A DNA stretch of 64,000 nt, taken from assembly GCF_000337475.1 (NCBI RefSeq), contig NZ_AOIT01000016.1, positions 215,040-279,039 of the forward strand, written 5' to 3'. Shown here one piece after another: positions 45,186-56,390 of this stretch. The DNA comes from Natrinema limicola JCM 13563 (GTDB lineage: Archaea; Halobacteriota; Halobacteria; Halobacteriales; Natrialbaceae). A program made the position numbers and the translations under genes. Numbering within the stretch: the stretch's first letter is position 1; each line of letters opens with the position of its first letter. Under the pieces are notes generated by a model, which saw only the letters and a program-made list of their open reading frames with translations, was not told the DNA's origin and did not search any database.

Positions 45186-45869
45186 ATGAATGTCGCGGTC
45201 GTGACGGTCGGAGACGAACTGCTTGCTGGACGAACGACGGATACAAACGCTACGTGGCTCTGCGAGCAACTCGACGATCGTGGCGTCGACGTCGAGCGCG
45301 TCACGACGGTTCCGGATCGAGTCAGCGACATCGCTCGCGTCATCAACGAGTACCGCGCCGAGTACGACGCCGTCATCGTCACGGGCGGACTCGGGCCGAC
45401 CCACGACGACCTCACGATGGAGGGCGTCGCTGCCGCCCTCGGGCGCGACCTCGAGGACCACGACGAGGCCCTCGCCTGGCTCGAGGCGGACGGGTACAGC
45501 CGCGACGATCTCGTCGCCGGGACCGCCGAACTGCCGGCGGGGGCGCGGGCGCTTCATAACGACGCGGGCGTCGCCCCCGGTGCCGCACTCGAGGGTGTCT
45601 ATGTGCTTCCCGGTGTCCCCGCCGAAATGAAGGCGATGTTCGAGACGATTGCGGACGAGTTCGCCGGGACGGCGACCTACCGCGAGGCGATCGTCGCCGA
45701 CGAACCAGAAAGCGCACTCCTCGATCGGATTGCCGAACTGCGGGACCGGTTCGACGTCTCCGTCGGGAGCTATCCGGGCGATTCGGTCCGGATCGAGCTC
45801 AAAGGGACTGACGAAACGACCGTTGCCGACGCGGCCGCGTGGCTGCGTGAGCGGGTCGAATCACCGTAA
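45186..45869 (+). CDS. CinA/MoaB-like molybdopterin-binding domain protein
   Basis: A 227-residue protein of the COG1058 type. VTVGDELLAGRTTDTNATWL and VIVTGGLGPTHDDLTMEG are the conserved blocks, with VYVLPGVPAEMKAMF behind. It has only the N-terminal CinA domain, as usual in archaea, without the nicotinamide-nucleotide amidase part. Such domains may have pyrophosphatase activity on nucleotides. ATG 45186 is used; the open frame begins 14 codons earlier. Confidence 0.85.
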   Translation: MNVAVVTVGDELLAGRTTDTNATWLCEQLDDRGVDVERVTTVPDRVSDIARVINEYRAEYDAVIVTGGLGPTHDDLTMEGVAAALGRDLEDHDEALAWLEADGYSRDDLVAGTAELPAGARALHNDAGVAPGAALEGVYVLPGVPAEMKAMFETIADEFAGTATYREAIVADEPESALLDRIAELRDRFDVSVGSYPGDSVRIELKGTDETTVADAAAWLRERVESP

Positions 45870-45879
45870 CTCGGTGCCG

Positions 45880-46008
45880 TCAGCGGTACAGATAGAGCGT
45901 CCAGACGATGACGACGAACAGGCCCAGCGCGAGTGCGCCCCAGCCGACGATGTTCATCGGGAGCTGCGTTTCCGTCGCAAGAACAGCGGCATCGGTCAGT
46001 GTGGTCAT
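45880..46008 (-). CDS. Very small single-helix membrane protein
   Basis: A 42-codon frame: a polar N-terminus MTTLTDAAVLATETQLP, then one clear transmembrane helix from about residue 19 to 40 and a final Arg. It lies between two plus-strand genes in the opposite direction. Short single-span proteins of this kind are common in haloarchaea. Coding is likely but unproven. Confidence 0.5.
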   Translation of the reverse strand: MTTLTDAAVLATETQLPMNIVGWGALALGLFVVIVWTLYLYR

Positions 46009-46157
46009 GGTTGGCGCTCGGACCGCATCCCTCTTAATCCTTCAGAAATCGTGCGCATCGATCGCTCCGTCGCCGCCTGCTCGCTGATCCGCGACGACGG
46101 TGATATCTCCGGTCGGCGACACGATATCGCTTTCCGGCTGGCGTGCGACGCTCGAGT

Positions 46158-47378
46158 ATGGAATCCATCGGCGTCGTCGTCAACCCGATCGCCGGGATGG
46201 GTGGTCGGGTCGGGCTGAAGGGGACCGACGGGAAACTCGAGGAGGCGCGCCGTCGCGGTGCCGAGCCGCGAGCGCCGGAGCGGGCACGCGAAGCGTTGCG
46301 CTCGCTCCATCGGCGGGCACCCGAGCTCACCGTCTACACCGCCGCCGGCGTGATGGGCGAACGGGCAGCTCGGGACGCTGGCTACGAGCCGACGGTCGTC
46401 TACGATCCAGCAACAGTCCGTGAGGACGACGCGACCGATCCGGCACGGCCCGGCGACCCTGCAAACGCCGAGACGACGGCAGCCGATACCCGGCGCGCCG
46501 TCCGTGCGTTACTCGAGCACGACGTCGAGTTGCTCCTGTTCGTCGGTGGCGACGGCACCGCTGTCGACGTCGCCGACGTGCTCGAAGACACGACCACCGC
46601 GGAGACAGAGCAAGTCGCAGCGACACCGCGAGACGCCGCCGAGACGCCGATGCTCGGCGTCCCGGCCGGGGTCAAGATTTACTCGTCGGTCTTCGGCGTG
46701 ACGCCGGCCGATGCCGGCCGGATCGCCGCCGAGTTCGACCGCGTCGAACCCCGCGAAGTCAACGACATCGACGAGGACGCCTACCGCGAGGGGGAGGTCA
46801 GGACGGCGCTCCGGGCGATCGTGCCAGTCCCCGTCGCGCCGGATCTCCAATCGAGCAAGCAGGTCTCGAGCGGGAGCGTCGACTCGCTGGCAACGGGGTT
46901 CGCCCGCGAGGTCGAACCCGGTCGGACCTACGTCTTCGGCCCCGGCAGCACCGTCGGTGCGATCGAGGCGGCACTGGGCATCGATGCCTCGCCGTTGGGC
47001 GTCGATGTCTGGCGGGCCGCAGCCGATACCGAACCGGACAAAACTGACTCCGAACGCGACTCCGATGGGCGCGAGGGGACGGTACTCGCACGCGACGCTG
47101 CGGAAACGGATCTTCTCGAGGTCCTCGCGGAGCCGGTGACGATCGTCGTCTCGCCGATCGGCGGACAGGGCTTTCTTTTCGGCCGTGGGAACCACCAGAT
47201 CTCACCGCCGGTGATCCGTCAGGCCGACGAGATCGCCGTCGTCGCCTCGGATGAGAAGCTAGACGGGATCGATTCGCTTCACGTCGACACCGACGACGAG
47301 GAACTCGACGACGACCTCCGAGGTTGGCAACAGGTGCGGACCGGGCGGTTCACAACGCGAATGATGCCCGTGTCCTGA
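46158..47378 (+). CDS. ATP-NAD kinase family protein (AcoX-like)
   Basis: A 406-residue protein. The first strand IGVVVNPIAGMGGRVGLKGTDGK and the LLFVGGDGTAVDVADVL motif (GGDGT) identify the NAD kinase/diacylglycerol-kinase superfamily. MLGVPAGVKIYSSVFGVTP and VVSPIGGQGFLFGRGNHQISP are diagnostic of the archaeal AcoX-like branch. Its true substrate is not established. ATG 46158 chosen from similarity. It stands alone. Confidence 0.87.
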   Translation: MESIGVVVNPIAGMGGRVGLKGTDGKLEEARRRGAEPRAPERAREALRSLHRRAPELTVYTAAGVMGERAARDAGYEPTVVYDPATVREDDATDPARPGDPANAETTAADTRRAVRALLEHDVELLLFVGGDGTAVDVADVLEDTTTAETEQVAATPRDAAETPMLGVPAGVKIYSSVFGVTPADAGRIAAEFDRVEPREVNDIDEDAYREGEVRTALRAIVPVPVAPDLQSSKQVSSGSVDSLATGFAREVEPGRTYVFGPGSTVGAIEAALGIDASPLGVDVWRAAADTEPDKTDSERDSDGREGTVLARDAAETDLLEVLAEPVTIVVSPIGGQGFLFGRGNHQISPPVIRQADEIAVVASDEKLDGIDSLHVDTDDEELDDDLRGWQQVRTGRFTTRMMPVS

Positions 47379-47533
47379 CGCGTCGCGCTGCTTACTGGCT
47401 GTTTTGCAGGGTTCCTGTGTGAACGATTTAAGGGACGATTCATAACGGCCATCAATCACAACCATATAACGATCACACTCGAGATAATGACCATATAGTC
47501 AAGATTAAGGTCGGGTCAGGCCTACGGTATGAT

Positions 47534-48565
47534 ATGGAAACGCGGAAAGTGCAACGACTCGGCCCGTCGACACTCGCGATGACCCTTCCCGCGGAGTGGG
47601 CATCCGAACACGACGTCGAGAAGGGCGATGAGGTGTCGTTGCGGACCAGCGGCAAGGGTACCCTGACCGTGATGCCCGAATCCGCAAGCACGGAGGAGAC
47701 GGAAGCGATCATCCACACCGACAACTTAGACGCAAGCGCTGTCGAGCGTGCGATCGTCGCCCAGTACGTGCTCGGGCGGCGTATCATCCGCATCGAGCGC
47801 GAAGACGGCGCGCTCGAGTCGGATCACATCAACGCGGTCTATCAGGCCGAAACACAGCTCATGGGGCTTGGCGTCATCGAAGAGACGCCCGAGAGCATCT
47901 CGATCCGCTGTTCGGTCGATCCCGAAGACTTCACGCTCGACAATCTGCTCGAGCGCCTCGAGCGAACGGGCCAGACGATGCGCGGCGAGTCGATCAAGGC
48001 ACTGGCCCACGGCAACCCCGATCTGGCCCAGCGCGCCTTAAACCGGGAACGACAGGCGAACAAGATCTTCGTCCTTCTGTTGCGCCTGATCTTTACGGCC
48101 TACCAGAACCCGAATCTCGCGCGAGCGGTCGGCCTGAACAGCGGTTTCCCGCTGATTGGCTACCGCTCGATCGCGAAGAACTTAGAGCTCACGGCGGACA
48201 ACGCCGAGGACATCGGCGATATCGTCATGGAGACCGAAGGCCACACGTTAAACGTCGACAGCTCGGTGATGCGTGAGATTCGCGAACTGAACGAGATGGT
48301 CGACGAAATCACGTCGCTGGCCGTCGAGGCAGCCGTCGAACGCGATTACAACAAATCCAACGAGGTCCGGAAGCTATTCCACGATATCGCCAATCAAGAA
48401 CAGGAAATCCTGGCCGAACTCCCGGAGATGCCAAACGAGGATCTGCTTCGCGTCCGTGAAGTGCTCGTCAGCCTCCAGCAAACCGCCCAGTACGCGATGC
48501 GAAACGCAGAAATCGCGGCGAACCTCGCGCTCAACGAGGAGTCCGAACACACCACGATCAAGTGA
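47534..48565 (+). CDS. AbrB-PhoU domain regulator of phosphate uptake
   Basis: A 343-residue protein. Residues 1-50 form a SpoVT/AbrB-like swapped-hairpin domain (VQRLGPSTLAMTLPAEWASEHDVEKGDEV). Two PhoU helical bundles follow, about 115-215 and 225-335, with IAKNLELTADNAEDIGDIV and ANQEQEILAELP as metal-binding-like helices. Haloarchaeal PhoU-AbrB proteins are linked to Pst phosphate transport, though no pst gene is in this window. Upstream, accatata occurs twice (47461 and 47490) ahead of a TATA-like attaag. Confidence 0.9.
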   Translation: METRKVQRLGPSTLAMTLPAEWASEHDVEKGDEVSLRTSGKGTLTVMPESASTEETEAIIHTDNLDASAVERAIVAQYVLGRRIIRIEREDGALESDHINAVYQAETQLMGLGVIEETPESISIRCSVDPEDFTLDNLLERLERTGQTMRGESIKALAHGNPDLAQRALNRERQANKIFVLLLRLIFTAYQNPNLARAVGLNSGFPLIGYRSIAKNLELTADNAEDIGDIVMETEGHTLNVDSSVMREIRELNEMVDEITSLAVEAAVERDYNKSNEVRKLFHDIANQEQEILAELPEMPNEDLLRVREVLVSLQQTAQYAMRNAEIAANLALNEESEHTTIK

Positions 48566-48662
48566 GCTGATCGGAAGTGTACGTCCGACGATCAGCCGAG
48601 CGCGGTCCCGGAACCGCTCAGCAATGAGTGAAGTTAAGAGACCCCACACACAACGCCCGAGC

Positions 48663-48842
48663 ATGGCTACGCAAACCGAGACGGACAAGGGTATCGGACT
48701 GGGGCTTGCACTGGGTGCACTCGCAGTGATCGGCGCTCTAGTCATGCTCGTTGGTGCACCGGACGTGACGGCGGCCTGGGGATTCGCTGGGGCCGTTCTC
48801 TTTAGCTCGCTGGCAGTCGTCGGCATCCACCTCTCCTCCTAA
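48663..48842 (+). CDS. Small two-helix membrane protein
   Basis: A 59-residue protein with a charged MATQTETDKGI start and two hydrophobic helices, about 10-30 (GLGLALGALAVIGALVMLVG) and 36-57. It resembles a conserved small haloarchaeal membrane family of unknown function (I think DUF7525). ATG 48663 lies 97 bases after the PhoU gene stop; the longer frame upstream is antiphase to PhoU. Confidence 0.7.
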   Translation: MATQTETDKGIGLGLALGALAVIGALVMLVGAPDVTAAWGFAGAVLFSSLAVVGIHLSS

Positions 48843-48950
48843 AGACTCGAGAGGTCACGCTGGCGGGTCGAACGGTGCTCAGCGTTGGACCCGTGCTGTT
48901 CCGGCCGTTAAGAGTTAAGACCGACGAACACCTAGTACCTCGTACGGACG

Positions 48951-49175
48951 ATGAACGACTACTCCGATGAAGAGCGGCGAATCATCTCGTACCTCCGCGA
49001 GAGCGCCGCCCGCGGCGAGCAATACTTCCGAGCCAAAAACATCGCGGACGCGATCGGACTCTCGTCGAAGCAAGTAGGCGCTCGGCTGCCACATCTCGCG
49101 GAGAAAACGGACGACGTCGATATCGAGAAATGGGGTCGCGCCCGCTCGACGACCTGGCGAGTCACCATTAGCTAA
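48951..49175 (+). CDS. Small winged-helix protein
   Basis: A 74-residue protein, DEERRIISYLRESAARGEQYFRAKNIADAIGLSSKQVGARLPHLAEK (split motif: helix-turn-helix in NIADAIGLSSKQVGARL), then a beta wing WGRARSTTWRVTIS. It matches a highly conserved small haloarchaeal family of unknown function (probably DUF7123). A DNA- or RNA-binding role is expected from the fold. A TATA-like region near 48912 precedes it. Confidence 0.75.
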   Translation: MNDYSDEERRIISYLRESAARGEQYFRAKNIADAIGLSSKQVGARLPHLAEKTDDVDIEKWGRARSTTWRVTIS

Positions 49176-49283
49176 GCGTCTCGCCACTGCTTGCAGACCA
49201 GCCCCGATGTCGGCTGCCATCATCGATGGGGCGGTCGTCCACCGGTCCACGGATTTTTATCCGTCTACGCCACACGTACGGGC

Positions 49284-49718
49284 ATGACTGTACGGGTCAA
49301 TCGGTCGTTCGACGTGGCGGCGTCGCCGGAGCGCGTCTGGGAGTTTATTGCTGATCCGGCAAACCGAGCGCGAGCCATCAGCGTCGTCGAGACGTACACG
49401 GTCGAAGACCAGGAGGGACGGCGCGTGACCTGGCAGGTCTCGCTGCCGATTCCCCTCGTTCGCAGAACCGTCAGGGTCGACACCGAAGACGTCACGCGCC
49501 GACCGCCGGAGTACGTCAAATTCGTCGGCAAGTCGAAAGTGATGCGCGTCACTGGCGAACACGAGATCGTCGCCACCGATGACGGTACTCGGCTCGAGAA
49601 TCACTTCGTCGTCGACGGCAAACTCCCCGGCGTCGAGAAGTTCTTCAAGCGCAACCTCGATTCGGAACTCGAGAACCTCCGGCGCGCACTCGAGCGAGAC
49701 CTGCAGACGACACAGTAA
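49284..49718 (+). CDS. SRPBCC (START-like) family protein
   Basis: A 144-residue protein with the START/polyketide-cyclase fold: VNRSFDVAASPERVWEFIADP at the start and a long C-terminal helix VEKFFKRNLDSELENLRRALE. Such proteins bind a hydrophobic ligand in a cavity; the ligand is unknown. ATG 49284 follows an AT-rich ggatttttatccg at 49251-49264 that is both a small palindrome and TATA-like. It ends 27 bases before the nitrilase gene, so they may form a transcription unit. Confidence 0.83.
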   Translation: MTVRVNRSFDVAASPERVWEFIADPANRARAISVVETYTVEDQEGRRVTWQVSLPIPLVRRTVRVDTEDVTRRPPEYVKFVGKSKVMRVTGEHEIVATDDGTRLENHFVVDGKLPGVEKFFKRNLDSELENLRRALERDLQTTQ

Positions 49719-49745
49719 CGGCAATTGCACAGAGATGGTGTGACA

Positions 49746-50591
49746 ATGACTCCCCCGAACGCTGCAAGCGAGGTGTCTGCAGAGGGTCTCACGATCGCGC
49801 TCGCACAGCTCGAGATCGAGGCCGGCCACGTCGATGCAAACGTCGATCGCGCACTCGAGGCGGTCGAACGGGCCGCCGCTCGCGGTGTGGATCTGGTCGC
49901 CCTGCCGGAACTGTTCAACGTCGGGTACTTCGCGTTCGATTGCTACGCGCGTGATGCCGAACCGATCACCGGCGAAACGGAAACCCGGCTACAGAAGGCG
50001 GCGGCCGACCACGATATCGCCGTCCTCGCGGGAACCATCGTCGAGGATCTGGCGGCAACCGATGCAGTCGAGACACCCGCCGAGGAGGGACTGGCGAACA
50101 CCGCAGTGCTGTTCGACGCCGACGGTACTCGCCAGCTCGTCTACCGGAAACACCACCTGTTTGGCTACGAGTCCGCGGAGTCGGAACTGCTCGTTCCCGG
50201 CGAGCGCCTCGAGACGGCGACGATCGGCGGCCTGACCGTCGGCGTGACGACCTGTTACGATCTCCGATTCCCGGAACTCTACCGGCGGCTGGTCGATGCC
50301 GGTGCCGAACTGATACTCGTCCCGAGTGCGTGGCCCTATCCCCGCATCGAACACTGGCAGACGCTTTCGCGGGCGCGTGCGATCGAAAACCAGTGTTACG
50401 TCGCGACGATCAACGGAGCCGGCGAATTCGAGGAGGCCACGTTGCTGGGTCGTTCGACTGTCTACGACCCGTGGGGAGTCACGCTGGCCTCGAGCGGCGA
50501 CGAGCCAGCGCTGGTGACGGCCACCGTGGACCCGAAAACGGTCGCGGACGTCCGCACGGCGTTTCCGGCGCTTCGGGATCGCCGGCTGTAG
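49746..50591 (+). CDS. Carbon-nitrogen hydrolase (nitrilase superfamily)
   Basis: A 281-residue enzyme. The Glu-Lys-Cys catalytic triad is readable: E55 in ALPELFNVG, K135 in YRKHHLFG and C170 in TTCYDLRFPEL. It resembles omega-amidase/aliphatic amidase members more than true nitrilases. ATG 49746 is used; a TTG seven codons upstream is open. The substrate cannot be named. Confidence 0.9.
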   Translation: MTPPNAASEVSAEGLTIALAQLEIEAGHVDANVDRALEAVERAAARGVDLVALPELFNVGYFAFDCYARDAEPITGETETRLQKAAADHDIAVLAGTIVEDLAATDAVETPAEEGLANTAVLFDADGTRQLVYRKHHLFGYESAESELLVPGERLETATIGGLTVGVTTCYDLRFPELYRRLVDAGAELILVPSAWPYPRIEHWQTLSRARAIENQCYVATINGAGEFEEATLLGRSTVYDPWGVTLASSGDEPALVTATVDPKTVADVRTAFPALRDRRL

Positions 50592-50924
50592 GCCGACAGC
50601 ACCACCACGTGTCGCTGGCGATGAGTAGCAACTCGACCGCTGACTTTTTGGTTGGGCACGCCTTCGGTACGGACGCCGGCACAGACGCTTTTCACGTCGA
50701 AACCGGCACTGCGCGTCGCTCCGGCCCGTCGCATGCGCTCGGATCCCGGGACCGAGCGCACTCCCGTCTCCTCGTCTTCCGCGTCCACCTTTCGCCTCCA
50801 CATCCCACGTTTCGCCGCTTCGGTTCGCTCACACGCGGCAGCTAAAACGGAAAGTCGCCGTCGCGGAGATCGACTCTCCCGAGAGCCGGATTCGGCGGAC
50901 AGACTCGATCTCGAGTGGCTGGAG
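50592..50924. other. Gene-free stretch between convergent genes
   Basis: 333 bases between the nitrilase stop and the stop of the sugar nucleotidyltransferase. Long frames cross it, but they are extensions of antisense frames with no recognisable protein. I see no RNA gene or clear repeat. Confidence 0.45.
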
Positions 50925-52115
50925 CTATCGGTCCCGCTCGACGGTTTCGCCGGGCATGGTCGTCGCACCGGTCGTGAGCTTCAGGCCAGGCGTAAGGCTG
51001 GTGTTAATCCCAGTTTTGACCCCGTCGCCGGCGACGACGCCGAACTTCCGCCGGTCGGTCGAGACGCGCTCGCCTTTGACGGTAAACCGGATGTCGTCGT
51101 CGTCGTGGCGCAGGTTCGCGACGTTCGTCCCCGCGCCGAAGTTGACGTGCCGGCCGAGGACGCTGTCACCGACGTAGGAGAGATGACTGACCGACGTCCC
51201 CCGAGAGATGACGCTGTTTTTGATTTCGACGGCGTGGCCGACTTCGGCGTCGGCTTCGATGAGCGTCGCACCCCGGACGTAGGCGTTCGGTCCGACCTCT
51301 GCACCCTCGCGGATCAGCGCCGGTCCCTCGATCACGACGCCGGGTTCGACCGTCGCACCCTCCTCGACGACGACTGCGCCCTCGAGTCGTGCGTCCTCGC
51401 TGACGTCGCCGTCGATGCGCCGTTCGAGGTCCGCGAGCTTCCACTCATTGGCTTCGAGCAGTTCCCACGGGCGGCCGACATCGAGCCACCGCTCGAGCGT
51501 AACGGGTGTCACGTCGTACTCGTCGATCACCTGTGCGACGACGTCGGTGATTTCGTGTTCGCCGCGCTCGCTTTCGGGGACCTCGAGCCACTCGCGAGCC
51601 TCCGCGGGGAAGGCGTAGGCCCCCGCATTGGCGAGGTTCGTCGGCGGCTCGGCTGGTTTCTCGACGATCCCCGTCACGGAGCCGTCCCGCCCAGGTTCGG
51701 TACTGAGAACGCCGTAGTTGCTTGGGTCAGCGACTTCGATCGCACAGATGGCCGGACAGGCGTCGAACAATCGGTCGATCGCGGCCGGATCGTAGAGGTT
51801 GTCACCGTTGAGGACGGCGAAGGGACCCTCGAGATGGTCGCGGGCGGCGTTGACGGCGTCGGCCGTGCCGGCCTGTTCTTCCTGGATCGCATACGAGATC
51901 GGCACGCCACGGTATTCGGGACCGAAGTACTCCCGGACTGTCTCTGCCTCGTAGCCGATTACCAGCACGACTTCGGTGGCGCCGGCGTCGATCGCCGCAT
52001 CGACGGTGTGGGCCGCAAGCGGGCGGTCGGCGACCGGCAGCATGGGTTTTGGAATCGATTCGGAGAGCGGTCGCATGCGCGTACCCTGGCCTGCAGCGAG
52101 GACGACTGCCTTCAT
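50925..52115 (-). CDS. Bifunctional sugar-1-phosphate nucleotidylyltransferase/acetyltransferase (GlmU-like)
   Basis: A 396-residue two-domain enzyme. The N-terminal nucleotidyltransferase has VVLAAGQGTRMRPLSESIPKPMLPV and LNGDNLYDPAAIDRLF. The C-terminal half is a left-handed beta helix of hexapeptide repeats (ARLEGAVVVEEGATVEPGVVIEGPALI) ending FGVVAGDGVKTGINTSLTPGLKL. It likely forms UDP-GlcNAc or a related nucleotide sugar for surface glycans; archaeal homologues have both activities. The sequence supports the class, not the exact sugar. Confidence 0.88.
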   Translation of the reverse strand: MKAVVLAAGQGTRMRPLSESIPKPMLPVADRPLAAHTVDAAIDAGATEVVLVIGYEAETVREYFGPEYRGVPISYAIQEEQAGTADAVNAARDHLEGPFAVLNGDNLYDPAAIDRLFDACPAICAIEVADPSNYGVLSTEPGRDGSVTGIVEKPAEPPTNLANAGAYAFPAEAREWLEVPESERGEHEITDVVAQVIDEYDVTPVTLERWLDVGRPWELLEANEWKLADLERRIDGDVSEDARLEGAVVVEEGATVEPGVVIEGPALIREGAEVGPNAYVRGATLIEADAEVGHAVEIKNSVISRGTSVSHLSYVGDSVLGRHVNFGAGTNVANLRHDDDDIRFTVKGERVSTDRRKFGVVAGDGVKTGINTSLTPGLKLTTGATTMPGETVERDR

Positions 52116-52340
52116 GTACTGGCCCCTTCCATGAATCGTCGGATAAGCGGTTCGTTTGCCGGTGGGAACTGAGAGGAAGCCGGTCCGTTGATAGGACGGG
52201 GGCTGCTACCCGTGGCACTCAGCAGGGAAACGACGCGACGTATCCCACTGTCCACTCGCTACTGCACAGCGAGTCAGCGACGGATAGATCTCGCGGCCCC
52301 GCCCCATTCCACCGGTCTCGCCTCGAGGGGGTCTCTCTCG

Positions 52341-53921
<1,581 letters not shown>

Positions 53922-54133
53922 ACCAGAGGGAACGGCGCGTGCGGTGAAAGTCCTGATGGTTGTTCACATATAACGAACTATATGCCGAATTCATGGTGTC
54001 GTATGCAGCAATTCGTGCAGTCATGCACTCGATTCGGTAGACAGATCGGGTGAATACGACTGTTCCCACTGGTCGCTGGCAATCAGCAGTCGGTTGGCCA
54101 CGAGCGCGACGGCCGTATTCGGCTAAACGACGC

Positions 54134-54952
54134 TTATCCACCGCTGAGATCCGCCGCCTTCTCGAGTTCGCTCCGCAGCGTCGTCGAGTCGAACTCGTGG
54201 TCGGGACGCAGCCGGACGAAATCGAGAAACGCCCGCGCCGAGAGCAGTGTCGAGGGGGGATACGCCGTTGTCGCCGCGTCGACGGCCTTACGCGGGCCGA
54301 TCCGTGGCTCGAGGACGGCCAGCGCACAGGCCAGATCGTACGCCGTCGTCTCGTCGGCGCGATCGTCGTGAACGCTGGTCGCGTCGATGAAGTAGAACTC
54401 ACCATCGCTAAGGAGGATGTTTTCGGCTCGCAGGTCGCCGTGGGCGAGTCCGTGTTCGTGCAGACTCGATAGCATCTCGAACAGTTCCGCTGCCCGGTCG
54501 GCGATCACGGCGTCGGAGACGTCATCGAGCGATTCGAACTCGGGAAGGTACTCGAGGACGAGCACGCCCAGCCCGTTGACCTCGAAGGCGTCGATCGGTC
54601 GTGGCGCGTTGACGCCGATCTCGCGCATCCGCTCGGTCGCCTCGTACTCGTGTTCGACCATCTCACGAGGGGTGTCGAACCGATCGAAAAACCCCTCAGT
54701 GCCCGAAGAGAACGCACCGACGTTCCGGCCGGTCGTCAACACCGCATGCACCAGCGCGTTTTGCCGGGAGACGATCTTGACGAACCATTCGTCGTCGATC
54801 ACACACGGCGTCGAGAGCCAGTTGTCTGCCTCGAGGAACTCGACGCGAACACACTCGCGGTCGTAGCGGTCCGCCAGCGTCTGAACGACGCGCTCGATGC
54901 GGCTCCACTCGACGGTTCCTCGCGCGAGCCGGCGGATGTCCATATCACTCAT
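54134..54952 (-). CDS. RIO-like serine/threonine kinase domain protein
   Basis: A 272-residue kinase-like protein. WFVKIVSRQNALVHAV holds the ATP-binding lysine, HGLAHGDLRAENILLSDGEFYFIDAT has the catalytic loop (HGD...N) and the metal-binding D (FID). There is no activation segment, as in RIO/ABC1-type and Bud32-like kinases. Start ATG 54952; a GTG just before and an ATG three codons later are alternatives. Substrate unknown. Confidence 0.82.
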   Translation of the reverse strand: MSDMDIRRLARGTVEWSRIERVVQTLADRYDRECVRVEFLEADNWLSTPCVIDDEWFVKIVSRQNALVHAVLTTGRNVGAFSSGTEGFFDRFDTPREMVEHEYEATERMREIGVNAPRPIDAFEVNGLGVLVLEYLPEFESLDDVSDAVIADRAAELFEMLSSLHEHGLAHGDLRAENILLSDGEFYFIDATSVHDDRADETTAYDLACALAVLEPRIGPRKAVDAATTAYPPSTLLSARAFLDFVRLRPDHEFDSTTLRSELEKAADLSGG

Positions 54953-55217
54953 CACGGCCGTCGGCGTTAAATGCGTCTCGACCTGTTACCAACAAAACGT
55001 GTCCATTGTCTTGGAATCACATGCTGACAAGACTCGAGATCGAGACAGCGGCCATCACGAAAGCATTGACCGAGACCGGATCACGGTGAGAATCGTTCCT
55101 GTACCGACGCTACTCGATTGCACAGCTGGTCTGGCATCTAGTATGTCGTGATAGTCTGTGACTATAGTCATAACAGAGCAACAATACTATCACTCGAGCA
55201 ACCCATAGTTGACAACT

Positions 55218-56366
55218 ATGTTCGCGATCGACGACCTGAGTGACGCGATCGACGTAACCCGAGAGTTCCTAACGCCGGTTCGGCTCTGGATGTGGCTCAA
55301 GCTGGCACTTCTCGTGTTCTTTGTCGGCGGTGCTGGCTTCGGCTCACCGATGTCGTTCGGCGGCGGCGGTGGCTTCGGTGGCGAGCCGACACCGGGACCA
55401 GGGGCGGACCCAGGGGCGAGCGTCGACGTTGGAGAGGTATTACCGGTAGTGATCGCAGTCGTGTTCGTCGTCCTCGTCGTCGGACTCACCTTTCTCTTCG
55501 TCGGCTCGCTGTTCGAGTTTACGCTCCTCGAGTCGCTGCGTTCGGGCGAGGTCCACGTCCGCCGATACACGAAACGCAACGTCGGCCATGGCACCCGACT
55601 CTTCGGCTTTCGCGTCGCCCTCGGACTCGTTGGTCTCGTTTTGTTCGGTGTCCCCGTGCTTGCGATCGTCTTCTCGACGTCTGAAACCGTCTCGCTAGGG
55701 CTGATCGGACTGCTGGTCCTCCTTGCGATTCCGGTCGGTATCGCCTTCGCCGTCGTCGATCGGCTCACGACCGTCTTCGTCGCGCCGACAATGCTCGAGC
55801 ACGATCTCGGCGTCGTCGCCGCCTGGAAGCGGTTCTGGCCGACGCTGCGAGGACACTGGACCGAGTACGTCGTCTATCTCCTGCTCGTCTGGGTCCTGCA
55901 ACTGGTGCTTACCTTCGTGACTGGCATCCTCTTTGTCATTTTGCTGATCCCGTTCCTGATCCTCCTGTTTATCCCGCTTCTCAACATCATCGTGCTTCTG
56001 CTCGGTCTCCCGGTGATTCTCCTGGGTGTCCTGCTGATTCAGGTCCCGATCGTCACCTACCTCCGTTACTACGCACTGTTGGTGCTTGGTGACACGGATG
56101 CAGACCTCGATCTGATCCCCGACCAGCGAGCGGCGGTTCGGGGCGGCGGACCCAACCGAACCGACGAGCCAGGCGGTGGCTGGAACACGGAAAGCGATGG
56201 TCCTGACGGGGGCGATTACGGACAAGGCGACACGTCCGATCCATGGGGACGCGATGAGTCCCAAGACCGGGACGACACTGACTCGAGCGATCGGGACGAC
56301 GATACCGGCTGGGGAGACTCGAACGGCTGGGACGACGGAGACGACGACGATGATCGCTGGCGATAG
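55218..56366 (+). CDS. Multi-span membrane protein with acidic Gly/Asp-rich tail
   Basis: A 382-residue protein. It begins MFAIDDLSDAIDVTREFLTPVRLWMWLKLALLVFF (amphipathic start, then helix 1). A Gly-rich loop (SMSFGGGGGFGG-like) follows, then about five more helices at 75-95, 130-150, 155-185, 225-250 and 250-285. The last 90 residues are hydrophilic and Asp/Gly-rich. It belongs to a haloarchaeal membrane family of unknown function (possibly DUF7544). No transporter motif is visible. Confidence 0.75.
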   Translation: MFAIDDLSDAIDVTREFLTPVRLWMWLKLALLVFFVGGAGFGSPMSFGGGGGFGGEPTPGPGADPGASVDVGEVLPVVIAVVFVVLVVGLTFLFVGSLFEFTLLESLRSGEVHVRRYTKRNVGHGTRLFGFRVALGLVGLVLFGVPVLAIVFSTSETVSLGLIGLLVLLAIPVGIAFAVVDRLTTVFVAPTMLEHDLGVVAAWKRFWPTLRGHWTEYVVYLLLVWVLQLVLTFVTGILFVILLIPFLILLFIPLLNIIVLLLGLPVILLGVLLIQVPIVTYLRYYALLVLGDTDADLDLIPDQRAAVRGGGPNRTDEPGGGWNTESDGPDGGDYGQGDTSDPWGRDESQDRDDTDSSDRDDDTGWGDSNGWDDGDDDDDRWR

Positions 56367-56390
56367 GGGAACGGCCACCACTCGGCAGGA

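Noticed and set aside
50652..52172. Plus-strand open frame of 506 codons
   Set aside because: Antisense to the sugar nucleotidyltransferase, which has clear motifs and the right length.
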